The notes below the pieces were generated by a model. The model made no database searches. It saw only the letters and a program-made list of their open reading frames with translations, and was not told the origin of the DNA. A stretch of DNA of 64,000 bases from an uncultured Cohaesibacter sp. (GTDB lineage Bacteria > Pseudomonadota > Alphaproteobacteria > Rhizobiales > Cohaesibacteraceae). The stretch is taken from NCBI RefSeq assembly GCF_963664735.1, contig NZ_OY761553.1, positions 4,523,001 through 4,587,000 of the forward strand, given 5' to 3'. Position 1 is the first letter of the stretch. The number at the start of each line of letters is the position of its first letter. Below are positions 36,511-45,000 of this stretch, one piece after another. The translations under genes and the position numbers were made by a program.

Positions 36511-37596
36511 ATGTATCTCGGAGAGCAACTTATAGATCCCACTGATGAACGTCTGCGCCTTTCAGCCCAGCTAGGTTGTGAAGGGATTGTTGTCGACACC
36601 CGACCAAATCGCGCGGTTCTCAATCAGGATGGATCCTGGGATGCTGAACGCATAGCCAAGCAACGCAAGTGGATTGAAGGCTACGGCATGAGTCTGGATT
36701 GTATGGCACTTGATCTGGGCTCCTTGCTGCTGGACAGTTTGCGCGATCTGGAGAAAGCCAAGCAAAGGGCCCAGATGCTGCGTCAACATATTGAGGCAGC
36801 TGCCGCCGGTGGTGTTGACATGGTCAAGTTTACTGTTGCCATGGTCGGCATAACGCGCACGGGTGTTGTCGATGGGCGAGGTGGCATGAAGTGTTCGGTT
36901 TTCCGGGCCAAGGACTATGCGCAGGAAAGTGATGCGCGCTTTTCCTACTGGGGAACCGTGCTGCCTGAGGATGGCGAAGAAAAGCCAACCGTTTATGACA
37001 CGAGCAATCCTGAAACCGGTGGGCAGCTATTGGCCAGTGAGGCGGGAGGCATCAGTGTGGAAGATGGCTGGCGAGCAATCGAGTTCCTCGTTGACCAATT
37101 GCTGCCAACAGCCGAGAAGGAAGGGGTTCGTCTTGCCTGCCATCCCCATGATCCCGCCTATCCTCCGGAAGGTCTGAATGGTGTGCATCATGTACTTGGA
37201 TCTCTGGAAGGCATGAAGCAGTTCGTCAATCTCGCGCCGGAAAGCCCTTCGCTCGGTTTCAACTTCTGTCAGGGCACCATCGCTGAAATGTCAACGGATC
37301 CCAATGCCGCCGTTCTTGAGGCGATACACGAGTTCGGTCCGCGCCAGAAGATCTTCATGGTTCACTTCCGCAATATCAAAGGCGGGTATCTGGATTTTCG
37401 CGAAGCCATGCCTGATGAAGGATCTGTCGATATGGCTGCCTCGATCCGTGCCTACAGGCAGGTTGGATATAGGGGCATTCTCTGCCCTGATCATGTTCCA
37501 CTCTCTGACGTCGATCCAAGCCGGGAGCGCTTTTTCGCTTTTTGTCTTGGCTACACCAAGGCACTCCTAGAGCAAGAGAAACCGCCTCGATTTTGA
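36511..37596 (+). CDS. Mannonate dehydratase-like TIM-barrel enzyme (UxuA family)
   Basis: 361 residues. The C-terminal half has UxuA-type metal-site motifs: RLACHPHDPAYPPEG, FNFCQGTIAEMS, VHFRNIKGGYLDFREAM with DEGSVDM, and ILCPDHVP. Mannonate dehydratase removes water from D-mannonate to give 2-keto-3-deoxygluconate. The protein is divergent in its N-terminal half, so another sugar acid is possible. Together with the LacI regulator and TRAP genes it suggests uptake and dehydration of an aldonate or hexuronate-derived acid. Confidence 0.8.
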   Translation: MYLGEQLIDPTDERLRLSAQLGCEGIVVDTRPNRAVLNQDGSWDAERIAKQRKWIEGYGMSLDCMALDLGSLLLDSLRDLEKAKQRAQMLRQHIEAAAAGGVDMVKFTVAMVGITRTGVVDGRGGMKCSVFRAKDYAQESDARFSYWGTVLPEDGEEKPTVYDTSNPETGGQLLASEAGGISVEDGWRAIEFLVDQLLPTAEKEGVRLACHPHDPAYPPEGLNGVHHVLGSLEGMKQFVNLAPESPSLGFNFCQGTIAEMSTDPNAAVLEAIHEFGPRQKIFMVHFRNIKGGYLDFREAMPDEGSVDMAASIRAYRQVGYRGILCPDHVPLSDVDPSRERFFAFCLGYTKALLEQEKPPRF

Positions 37597-38056
37597 TGGA
37601 GCGGATGAAGCATGCTGAAACGAGTTTCACGAAAGAGGCGTTCTAGATCTCCTTGAGGAACGCAAGCGGTTCCTGATAGAGAGTGTGAGACTGGGAATGG
37701 CTGTCTTTGCCGCTTGATGTCCGAGGAGACTATATTCTCTTCACGCGTCCAATTTGTAGGGTGTTGATTGCTCTATTAGCTATTACGACAGTGCTTCTAC
37801 CCATGTGGGAACAGATTGTTCTGCGCAGAGAAAAGAACGTGTTGAACAAACAAAGAAATTGAACAGATGTTAGGGCGTTGGCCAAGACAGGAGCTAAAGA
37901 CCGAAACAGGGGAGGGGTGCCTACATATGGTTGCTTAATTCAATTGTTACGTCTGCTTTTGAAAAGCGGTCGCATAGTATCTGTAACCAGATGAGGCTAT
38001 CTCTCTTTTATGTTTGAACTTACTTGGTTCAACCGACTTTGAAGACGGAAACTTCT
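37597..38056. other. 460-base convergent intergenic stretch
   Basis: No supportable gene. A small imperfect inverted repeat (AGGAACGC and GCGGTTCCT, 37656-37674) lies 60 bases after the dehydratase stop but has no T-run. Confidence 0.4.
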
Positions 38057-38791
38057 TTATTGCGTATCCAACTCATGTAGCTTTTCAAGCAGCTTGCCAG
38101 CTATGCGTTTCTCAATATCGATTGTGTAATGATAGGGGGAACGCGCCCAACGGTGATTGGCATCGCCGACAAATTCGGATTTTGGCAATCCAAAAAAAGT
38201 GGCTTTAGTCTTAGCTGCCAGGCGATCATAGATCACGTCCAGCATGCGGTTCATGCGGTCGGTGAAGCCGGTTTCGTTTTCATCGTACGACTGTCCTTTG
38301 TTGTCTTGCGATGCCCAGTAGCAGACATTAATTACGGAAATGCCCTTGGCGTCAACGAGTTCGCAAAACTGGTCCAGTTTCGAGGCAATCAATTCAAGGA
38401 ATGCATCGCTGTTTGGAGCTATCCAGACACCCTTTTTCAAGATCTGTTCAAGCCCACCCGCCATCGCACGCAGGCCAGTTGACAATGTTACCATGCGATC
38501 GTCTTGAAGTTTCAATATGCCATAACGTTCATCGGTGAAATCGTAGATGGTTGGAATGTTGTCAGGTTTCTTGAAGCGCCAACTTTTATCAAAGTCGTTG
38601 TAGATGTTGCGACGTTCGAAGTTAGGTAATTCGCTTTGATCCTGAAACCAGATATCAACCGGATCAGATATGAGAGATGCTATGCTGGAGCGGGCATTGT
38701 ATGTTTCAATTGAAACCCTGTCCATGACGCATTCGACAGCGTCGCGAGTTACGCAAGATCCCTGAATTTTGATGGGGTACTTTTGTTCCAT
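38057..38791 (-). CDS. DUF6270 family protein
   Basis: 244 residues. It begins with the family hallmark IQGSCVTRDAVECV, which resembles an SGNH-type nucleophile block, and has the mid-protein segments WIAPNSDAFLELI and INVCYWASQ and the late piece RWARSPYHYT. DUF6270 proteins occur in polysaccharide and glycan gene sets, but no activity is established. It stands alone next to the prophage boundary. Confidence 0.7.
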   Translation of the reverse strand: MEQKYPIKIQGSCVTRDAVECVMDRVSIETYNARSSIASLISDPVDIWFQDQSELPNFERRNIYNDFDKSWRFKKPDNIPTIYDFTDERYGILKLQDDRMVTLSTGLRAMAGGLEQILKKGVWIAPNSDAFLELIASKLDQFCELVDAKGISVINVCYWASQDNKGQSYDENETGFTDRMNRMLDVIYDRLAAKTKATFFGLPKSEFVGDANHRWARSPYHYTIDIEKRIAGKLLEKLHELDTQ

Positions 38792-39073
38792 AAATCTGAC
38801 ATCCCAGCTGACTCAACCAATGATAATTGGTATAAGGCACACTCATCTTATTCAAGCAAAATCGCAACGGTGAGCACCGAAGGAAGCTGACTTGATGCAG
38901 AATCTCGAGATTTTGGTGCGCAAAAGGTGAATGTTTGCAGCGCATAAGCTGTGGCCTGATACACATAAATGCACACTGCCTAGGATGAGCACAGGTCTCT
39001 GTTCGCCAATCCATAAAATGGCAAAACGGAGCCATCGGCTAAAGACCATTTGCGGATTTCATTTGGAAAATCT

Positions 39074-39117
39074 TGGTAGCGGAGGAGGGACTTGAACCCC
39101 CGACACGCGGATTATGA
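39074..39117 (-). other. attL: 3' fragment of tRNA-Met (CAU)
   Basis: Read on the minus strand the segment gives TCATAATCCGCGTGTC, a T-arm GGGGG-TTCAAGT-CCCTC, acceptor strand CTCCGCT, discriminator A and CCA. The anticodon CAU and its 3' stem (TCCGC) are intact, but the 5' half of the tRNA is absent: past the anticodon loop the sequence (ATAAGTAGGG on the plus strand) is not tRNA. This is the usual footprint of a tyrosine integrase crossing over in the anticodon loop; the rebuilt tRNA should lie at the far prophage end. Confidence 0.8.
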
Positions 39118-39471
39118 TAAGTAGGGTTTGGCAATAGATACAATAAGATAGGTGTGACGACGGTCGTAAAACTTTATTCAAAAATCAAAGAGATATAAGC
39201 TAAATTGTAAAACTGCTTTTGATTTTGCTATTGGTAACAAGGGCGGATACCGGACATTGCGCCAAGCTGAGTCTGCTGCAAAGTTTGACCTAACGCGGTC
39301 ACAGAGAATGCTCTCTCCGACTGACTACAAATTTATATTACGCCCCTTTGCTGCCATCTCATGTATATCCGCATTAGATTAAGCTTAATTGGGGTAGGAC
39401 TCGACCTAGCGATGCCAGCTGGATACCATGCAGCGATACGGCATGGCAGATAAACGGGGAGACGGGGGATC

Positions 39472-40467
39472 ATGGCGGATCTTCTAGAACAAATGGCGGA
39501 TTTACTGGAACAAGGCGCACACGCCGGTGAAATACTGTCCGGCATCGGTGTCATATTTGTGGGTCTCGCGCTAATCTGGCAACGAAGGTCCGTACGCCAC
39601 CAGTCGCTGCTCCATCTCCATCAATACCTTGCTCAGGATGCATTCAGTGCAGCAAGGCGCAGAGTTCGAACGGAGCTTTACAAAAAGCCTTACGGTAATT
39701 GGAATGACCATGACAAAGATGACGCGAACAGTGTTTGTGCCAGCTATGATCAGGCGGGCCTCCTTATTTCGAACGGGACAATAGACAAAAAGACAACTAA
39801 CTCGTTTTTGGAGTCTTCTTGGGGTGAGAGCATTTGTGACCAATATGAGGCGCTTACCCCATTTTTAAGCGACTACCAAACCCCTAATAAGACTGGTTAT
39901 GAATTTTTCTTGCATTTTACGGGTTTGTACAAGAAGGCGCGAAAGGTCTGGAGGAAGCCTATCAAAGGAGAACCTCTTAAGATTGTCTCGGGAGGACAGA
40001 CGGGGGCCGATCGCGCGGCGTTGGATGCGGCGATAGCTCTTGGTTTGCCGTATGGTGGCTGGTGCCCACAGGGAGGAAAGGCAGAAGATATGCCCCGCTC
40101 CCCAGGATTGTTGCTACATTACGAGTGCCTGCAGGAGACAGATACGATCGAGCCGAATGAGCGGACGGAATTGAATGTTCGCGACAGCGATGCGACCGTC
40201 ATTATTGTCAATACCTGTGGTTTGGATAATTCCCCGGGGACGAAGCATACCATTCAGGCCGCGGAAAAATACGGGCGGCCATTCAAGTTGATCCATGCCG
40301 ATGCCGAGGACGCCGTCGAGCAGATCTCAGTTTGGATCAACGGGCAACGTGGCTTGAAAGTATTGAACGTCGCCGGCCCTCGCGAAAGCGAGGCACCAGG
40401 GTTGTATTCCATCACGCGGGCTTTGCTACAGCAGGTTTTGAAAACCCCAGCAGTTAGTAAGATGTGA
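39472..40467 (+). CDS. Membrane-anchored protein with C-terminal SLOG/molybdenum-cofactor-carrier-like domain
   Basis: 331 residues in three parts. Residues 1-14 are a tandem MADLLEQ MADLLEQ, so translation may start at either Met. Residues about 20-40 form one transmembrane helix (ILSGIGVIFVGLALIW) followed by a basic helical cytoplasmic region to about 160 that resembles DUF4760-type membrane proteins. From about residue 170 there is a complete putative MoCo-carrier/SLOG Rossmann-like domain: LKIVSGGQTGADRAALDAA, GGWCPQGGKAED, TELNVRDSDATVIIV. SLOG domains bind nucleotide-like ligands and occur in bacterial conflict systems coupled to membrane or nuclease effectors. The gene lies in the cargo zone at the phage end. 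Confidence 0.75.
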   Translation: MADLLEQMADLLEQGAHAGEILSGIGVIFVGLALIWQRRSVRHQSLLHLHQYLAQDAFSAARRRVRTELYKKPYGNWNDHDKDDANSVCASYDQAGLLISNGTIDKKTTNSFLESSWGESICDQYEALTPFLSDYQTPNKTGYEFFLHFTGLYKKARKVWRKPIKGEPLKIVSGGQTGADRAALDAAIALGLPYGGWCPQGGKAEDMPRSPGLLLHYECLQETDTIEPNERTELNVRDSDATVIIVNTCGLDNSPGTKHTIQAAEKYGRPFKLIHADAEDAVEQISVWINGQRGLKVLNVAGPRESEAPGLYSITRALLQQVLKTPAVSKM

Positions 40468-40799
40468 CTTCCACAGTGGGCGGTGTTTACTATGATTATG
40501 CGTTTCTAGGCATTTTGAGGGCGTAGCTATATTCTCAACCGACAGAGAGCGTCTAGAATGAAGACAGCTGGATGCCACGGACGAATAGCTGAAGATGGCC
40601 TAACCAAGAAGAGGCGGTGAATCTGTGGAAGTCTGCTATCTGGAAGGGGGCGGTAATCCTCGGAACTACGATAACGGGCGCCAACCAGTAATATCATCAC
40701 TGAAAATGCTGCACGTCGTTCGAATGGCAGGAATGGGGAAGCGACATCAGGGATGCATCCTCTGTCGAGTGACCGCTTAGAGCCCATAGTGACGGATGC

Positions 40800-41014
40800 T
40801 GCATTTTGAATGAAGGTCTGCTCATTGACGGTGACGCCCCACGCTCACCATACCAGTCCAGAAACTCGACCGAGGCCCGAAAATACGCCCGCCGCGTATT
40901 GGCATTGCGAATATTGGCCGTGAAGAATTCAAGAAAGCGCGAAAGGCTGGGTGACGTGTCTGATGCCAAAATCATCGGCAAACTCTCGGAGGTGATCAGG
41001 ATATTGCTCGACAC
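40800..41014 (-). pseudogene. Remnant of a tyrosine recombinase N-terminal domain
   Basis: The minus-strand frame from 41014 reads SRFLEFFTANIRNANTRRAY and then FLDWYGERG, the SAM-like core-binding domain of a plasmid- or transposon-type integrase. The similarity stops after about 70 residues and no catalytic domain follows, so this is a truncated relic. Its frame starts at a GTG overlapping the stop of the HEPN-like gene. It differs from the intact integrase at 41909-42949 and probably records an earlier insertion. Between 40468 and 40800 nothing else is recognisable. Confidence 0.55.
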
Positions 41015-41664
41015 TACATACCCGCCTCACTACGGCCATCAACTAGCATTGCAAGCCAGTTTTCTAGGCCATCAAAATAATCCGACAGCTTCTCCATCGC
41101 GAAAGCAAACGAACGAATATTGATATGCACGACATCAGAGCCAAGCGTTCTTGTATCATCGCGACTACGAGAGTAGCGAAAGCTCTCACCATTTGGGTCG
41201 TGCTCATTTAGTTGACGCATGTAGGCATCAATCCCATCGAGGTCAGATGCAGGCAGAGGGCTTTCTCCTGCCTTCTGACATGCTGGATCGAGCAAGGGAC
41301 GGATCATGGACCATAATTTCGCTAGATCGTGTCGCCCAAGATTCTTTTCCTGACGCCCCGATATCGAGACTTCGAGCAGATCGACCGCCAAACGGAAGAT
41401 GTCTTTAAGCATCAGCTCGATATGGTGCCTATAGAGAAACGCGATTGGGTAAATCATATAATCTTGATAGACGGGCTCTTTACACACTTTCTCCGTCAAC
41501 TGAAGAGCGGCCTTTCTAAAGCCAGCCTTATAAGCATGATTGACCTCGCCGTAATGTTCTATGCAGGCGTTCAACTTCCAATCAGCACTATTACCCCCAA
41601 ACAAAACATCTTCAGCACGCGGTGGTGGTGAGTTTCCAAACACAGACTTGCTTTCCGTTTCCAT
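41014..41664 (-). CDS. Hypothetical all-helical protein, HEPN-like
   Basis: 216 residues from the ATG at 41664 (AGGA upstream); a TTG further out is possible. The centre reads YPIAFLYRHHIELMLKDIFR and, 30 residues later, GRHDLAKLWSMIRPLL, a pattern shared by uncharacterised HEPN-clan helical proteins of phages and defence islands. No clear Rx4-6H ribonuclease motif is seen, so it may be a non-catalytic relative. It is transcribed toward the integrase remnant and away from the integrase. Function unknown. Confidence 0.6.
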   Translation of the reverse strand: METESKSVFGNSPPPRAEDVLFGGNSADWKLNACIEHYGEVNHAYKAGFRKAALQLTEKVCKEPVYQDYMIYPIAFLYRHHIELMLKDIFRLAVDLLEVSISGRQEKNLGRHDLAKLWSMIRPLLDPACQKAGESPLPASDLDGIDAYMRQLNEHDPNGESFRYSRSRDDTRTLGSDVVHINIRSFAFAMEKLSDYFDGLENWLAMLVDGRSEAGM

Positions 41665-41908
41665 TGTAGTTTCCTTTTCCGCGCGCACTGCCCTAGTATA
41701 TATAAGATAAAGTACATTATCATATGTAGTTGAATACAATCATAGATAGAATCGTTTTTCTCAACCGGATATCGTTTTTATCTAGATAGCAGCCATTCAC
41801 GGTTACAAGGCAAAAGTCTGTTTTGTCCGCTTAGCCGACTTCTCGCGCTTTAAATTGCGGGTTTTGCCAGAGATGGCGGTTTTTGACAATCGAAGCAAAG
41901 AGTGTGGG

Positions 41909-42949
41909 TTAGTTTTGATGCCTTTTGTTCTTAGTGGTCTTGCCAATAGCGCTCTCTGCCAATTTTTTTCTGTTTGCATTGCGCGAGTAGTGGCTGGCCA
42001 TTGCTTCGGTTCGGTGGCCTAGGACTGCCATCATTTCTTTTTCGCTGCCGCCAGCTTCGGCTATGTCTGTGGCGAGTGTGGTGCGTAGGCCGTGAAAGGT
42101 TAAACCAGGCTGGACTTTTTCCTGTTTCTTGAGGGTACGGATGTGTTTGAAGAAGGTGGCTCGTAGGCCGCTTTCTGTCCAGGACGTAACGCGTGTTGTC
42201 AGGCACATGATGGTGCCTTTACGTTCTGTGCTATCGATGATGGCTTTGAGAACGGGGCCTGTCGGAATCCAGACCATGTCTCCTGTTTTGCCTTGAGTAA
42301 AATTGATTGAGGTGCCGTCATAGGCTGCCCAAGTGAGGCGCACAACATCTCCCTCTCGTAAGCCTGCATAAAGCGCCAATGCCATGGGCAGGATGAGCTG
42401 TGGAGGAGCTATCTCGAAAGCGGCAAGCCTTTCTGCTACCGTCCAAGGCCTGTTGGCTGTACCTTCTTTACTCGATCTTCTGATCTTCTTCACCTTGGAT
42501 GCAGGATTGTTCTCTACGAAATCGTATTGCATGCCCCAATTGAAGAGAATTGAGAAAAGCGTAACGACGTAATTGGCAAAGGTGCGCTTGTGCTTTTCGA
42601 AGGCCAGATCGCGGATCTTTGTAATGGTTGAGGGCTTGAAGCTGGTAAGGGGTGTGTCTTTCTTTTTGCCTTCCAGCATCCAAAGCATAACTCTTTCATA
42701 ATCACTGCGGGTGCGAGGTGCCAAACCCCTGAAATCCGGGCTTTGACGATAGGCTTCAATCAAGCCTCCCAGAGTGCCTTTGATCGGTTTTTGCTTTTTG
42801 AGCTTTGCGTCTTCTATGGCTATTTGATGATAGAACTCGGCTGTTCCCGGCTCGGCGGTAATCCGCGCTCGGGTTTTACGGTGGTAGTAGTACCGCTTTC
42901 CTTTAGATGTAATGATGTGAAGGTTCTTGACCCTATTCATCCCAGCCAT
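41909..42949 (-). CDS. int: Phage integrase (tyrosine recombinase)
   Basis: 346 residues if it starts at the ATG at 42949 (42940 and 42982 are alternatives). N-terminal AP2-like DNA-binding part, core-binding domain (LAPRTRSDYERVMLWM), and a catalytic domain with the Arg in LYAGLREGDVVRL, HGLRTTLAT (His-x-x-Arg), GHRTEAMASHYSR (His and nucleophile Tyr). It should integrate and excise the phage at the tRNA-Met site 2.8 kb to the left. Its start overlaps the excisionase gene, so the two are coupled. Confidence 0.93.
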   Translation of the reverse strand: MAGMNRVKNLHIITSKGKRYYYHRKTRARITAEPGTAEFYHQIAIEDAKLKKQKPIKGTLGGLIEAYRQSPDFRGLAPRTRSDYERVMLWMLEGKKKDTPLTSFKPSTITKIRDLAFEKHKRTFANYVVTLFSILFNWGMQYDFVENNPASKVKKIRRSSKEGTANRPWTVAERLAAFEIAPPQLILPMALALYAGLREGDVVRLTWAAYDGTSINFTQGKTGDMVWIPTGPVLKAIIDSTERKGTIMCLTTRVTSWTESGLRATFFKHIRTLKKQEKVQPGLTFHGLRTTLATDIAEAGGSEKEMMAVLGHRTEAMASHYSRNANRKKLAESAIGKTTKNKRHQN

Positions 42950-43151
42950 AGTCTTCAACCGTGTTCTCTGTTGCTGGAGCACTATTGCCTAGACCTGACA
43001 TTTCATCAATCCAGCGGTCTAAAACCTTGCGATCCCATTTGAGGTATCTGCCAATCTGAATCTGTCTGCCCGGGTAATTGCAACGCAAGTACTCGACTGT
43101 CACGCCACAATAGCGAGCGGCATCTTTTGTGCTGATTAGGCGAGGTGTCAT
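42933..43151 (-). CDS. Excisionase-like helix-turn-helix protein
   Basis: 72 residues. The N-terminal part, STKDAARYCGVTVEYLR with RYLKWDRKVLDRWID, is the winged-helix fold of AlpA/excisionase proteins; the tail is acidic (ENTVEDYGWDE). It directly precedes and overlaps int, as Xis genes do, and would direct excision. Confidence 0.8.
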   Translation of the reverse strand: MTPRLISTKDAARYCGVTVEYLRCNYPGRQIQIGRYLKWDRKVLDRWIDEMSGLGNSAPATENTVEDYGWDE

Positions 43152-43235
43152 TTGTTGCTATTTCCTCTGAAGGCTCCCCGCGACGGGCGTTGATGCGGCA
43201 AAACAATCATGGAGATGCTCGCCGCGGGGAATTGG

Positions 43236-44210
43236 TTATTCGGGGTTGCCGTAGAAGAGGGGGAGGCCTGTTTCGGTGGCTGCTTTGCTGCAAGCGAGTT
43301 TGAAGGCATCTTCAAGAAAGATGTCCGGGCGGTGCAGTTCCATCATCCAGACAACAGTTCCGGCGCGTGGGCGATAGCGTAGGCGCACAGGAATGCGGTA
43401 GTGCTGGTCACCATTGAACACCGGAATGGAAATCAGGAACATGTTCGGCACGTCCAGCTTATTGCCTTCTGCGTCGGTATGTTCGGATTCAAAACCGATT
43501 TTGCTTTGGCCACTGTTGCGGTCATAGAAGGCTTTGATCTTTGTGTCTTCATTGACCTGAAGACCTTTGGCAAGGTTCATCAGCTTTTCTGGGCCGCAAG
43601 GTTTCCCTTCCAGCTTCTGGATCAGTGCAAGCAAGTCCTTATCGGCTGGCGTTTCCGGCGCTTTACCGTCTGGCCGCAAGAAATCCGGCAAGAACATCAC
43701 ATCGATGATGTTGTCTTCGAGGAAGTAGGAAAATTCCCTCGTATCAAGCGGCTCTCTGCGTTCGCTAATAGCGAGCCATTTCTTATACTCTTCGGAGAGC
43801 GGGAAGTCGTGGCGTCCTCGGTGGCTGCCGTGGCGTGGCTTTGCGTCCGCGTGTTCTTCTCCATCCAGATCGTTGACCCGATCATGATAATCAATCACGC
43901 ATTGGATCGAGATTTCACCTGAAAGCTTGGTGGCGAACAGAGCGCTATTTGTGTTTTGAAAGCGGTTTGCATGATCGATGAAGCTATCAAGGGTTTCAAA
44001 GCAAGCTGTGCCTTTGCGGCGCAATGGCGTTTCGTCGAATGTTGCGAGTGCAGAGGTGATGTCCCTTGCGTCCATGCCGCCATCACCCTGATAGGTGACG
44101 AGGAAAGAAAGCTTTTCACCGGAAGAGTGATCAACGGTGATGACTTCCGGCTTTTGCTTCCGATTTGCCATGATTTCCAGATGCTTGAGGGCTTCGGCTG
44201 AAATGTCCAT
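43236..44210 (-). CDS. DUF2303 (YfdQ-like) phage protein
   Basis: 324 residues. The segment FETLDSFIDHANRFQNTNSALFA and the later LFLIPVF-type strand match the DUF2303 family found in early regions of many prophages, often beside single-strand annealing or recombination genes. Activity unknown. It is part of the minus-strand early operon running from the HNH gene to int. Confidence 0.82.
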   Translation of the reverse strand: MDISAEALKHLEIMANRKQKPEVITVDHSSGEKLSFLVTYQGDGGMDARDITSALATFDETPLRRKGTACFETLDSFIDHANRFQNTNSALFATKLSGEISIQCVIDYHDRVNDLDGEEHADAKPRHGSHRGRHDFPLSEEYKKWLAISERREPLDTREFSYFLEDNIIDVMFLPDFLRPDGKAPETPADKDLLALIQKLEGKPCGPEKLMNLAKGLQVNEDTKIKAFYDRNSGQSKIGFESEHTDAEGNKLDVPNMFLISIPVFNGDQHYRIPVRLRYRPRAGTVVWMMELHRPDIFLEDAFKLACSKAATETGLPLFYGNPE

Positions 44211-44218
44211 TGCAGTTC

Positions 44219-44599
44219 CTATTCGTTGGCGTTGGTCGAAACGGTGCGCACGTCGCTATTTCCTTGCTGAACGACACGCGGGGTATTGTCGAACATGTGC
44301 ATCTGTTTCGGGTTCTGAGGGCTGAAGCCGCCTGCTGTCTGCCAAGCCATAGCCGGGCGTCTTGGTGCAGGCGGCAACTTCTTGCTCATTTCCGGGGTGA
44401 TGGTGACAACGCCCTTATCAACCTTGAATTTGATCTTCAGGCTGAGTTCTGCTGCTGGTTTGCCGCCATGTTCGATAACGTAGTTGGTCAAGGCGTCGTT
44501 GATTTCCTTGACTGTGTTGCTCAAATCCTGATGCAAATCTCCGTCTTCGAGAAATTGCAGCAGTTCCGAGAAAGTGCGGAAGGTGTAGGGATCTTGCAT
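44219..44599 (-). CDS. Hypothetical phage protein
   Basis: 126 residues; SELLQFLEDGDLHQDLSNTV near the start and AAELSLKIKFKVDKGVVTI in the middle. Genes of this type commonly accompany DUF2303 genes in alphaproteobacterial phages. Its start codon overlaps the stop of the 47-residue gene upstream (ATGA), and DUF2303 follows eight bases later. Confidence 0.75.
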   Translation of the reverse strand: MQDPYTFRTFSELLQFLEDGDLHQDLSNTVKEINDALTNYVIEHGGKPAAELSLKIKFKVDKGVVTITPEMSKKLPPAPRRPAMAWQTAGGFSPQNPKQMHMFDNTPRVVQQGNSDVRTVSTNANE

Positions 44600-44742
44600 C
44601 AGATTGCTCCTGTGAAAAGAAAGACGGACAGGAGACAGGCTAGAGGGCCTGAGAATGCGAAGAGGGCTTCAGGGAGATAGCGCAGGGAAGCGATAAGCTC
44701 TTGTGCCTCTTTCATTGCTGGTTTCATTCTCTGGTGGCTCAT
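44599..44742 (-). CDS. 47-residue phage protein with hydrophobic C-terminus
   Basis: ATG at 44742 with AGGAGA seven bases upstream. The frame (MSHQRMKPAMKEAQELIAS, then ALFAFSGPLACLLSVFLFTG) runs 47 codons and ends in an ATGA overlap with the next early gene. The last 20 residues can span the membrane. No family is known to me; the ribosome binding site and overlap are the support for reality. Confidence 0.6.
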   Translation of the reverse strand: MSHQRMKPAMKEAQELIASLRYLPEALFAFSGPLACLLSVFLFTGAI

Positions 44743-44790
44743 GAGCCTGTCTCCTTTATGCTGTGGGGACAGCAATGGGAATTGATTGGG

Positions 44791-45000
44791 TTATTCATCC
44801 TTGAGGGCTGCGATAATCTTCTCGCAGAAAGAGGTAATGCTCTCGCCTTCGGTTGAGCCGGCATATCCGCTCAAGCTTCCGATGAAATCTTCAGAAGCGT
44901 CTTTGGCCATTCTCTCAAGGAAGTAGAAGAACTCTTCCTCATCAAAGAGCATGCTGGAAGCGATCTGGCTTCCAGTGACGCTGGTTTCAATATCGATCAT
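44791..45000 (-). CDS. Hypothetical acidic phage protein
   Basis: 69 residues from the ATG at 45000 (MIDIETSVTGSQIASSML), overlapping the end of the HNH gene by 14 bases. The chain is acidic and helical (FDEEEFFYFLERMAKD). The upstream part of the same frame lies inside the HNH gene and is probably not translated. Function unknown. Confidence 0.65.
   Translation of the reverse strand: MIDIETSVTGSQIASSMLFDEEEFFYFLERMAKDASEDFIGSLSGYAGSTEGESITSFCEKIIAALKDE

Noticed and set aside
37656-37674. Inverted repeat as terminator of the TRAP/dehydratase operon
   Set aside because: One-base bulge and no T-run; too weak to call.
40527-40787. 86-codon minus-strand frame beyond the integrase relic
   Set aside because: Not in frame with the recombinase similarity and with no domain of its own.
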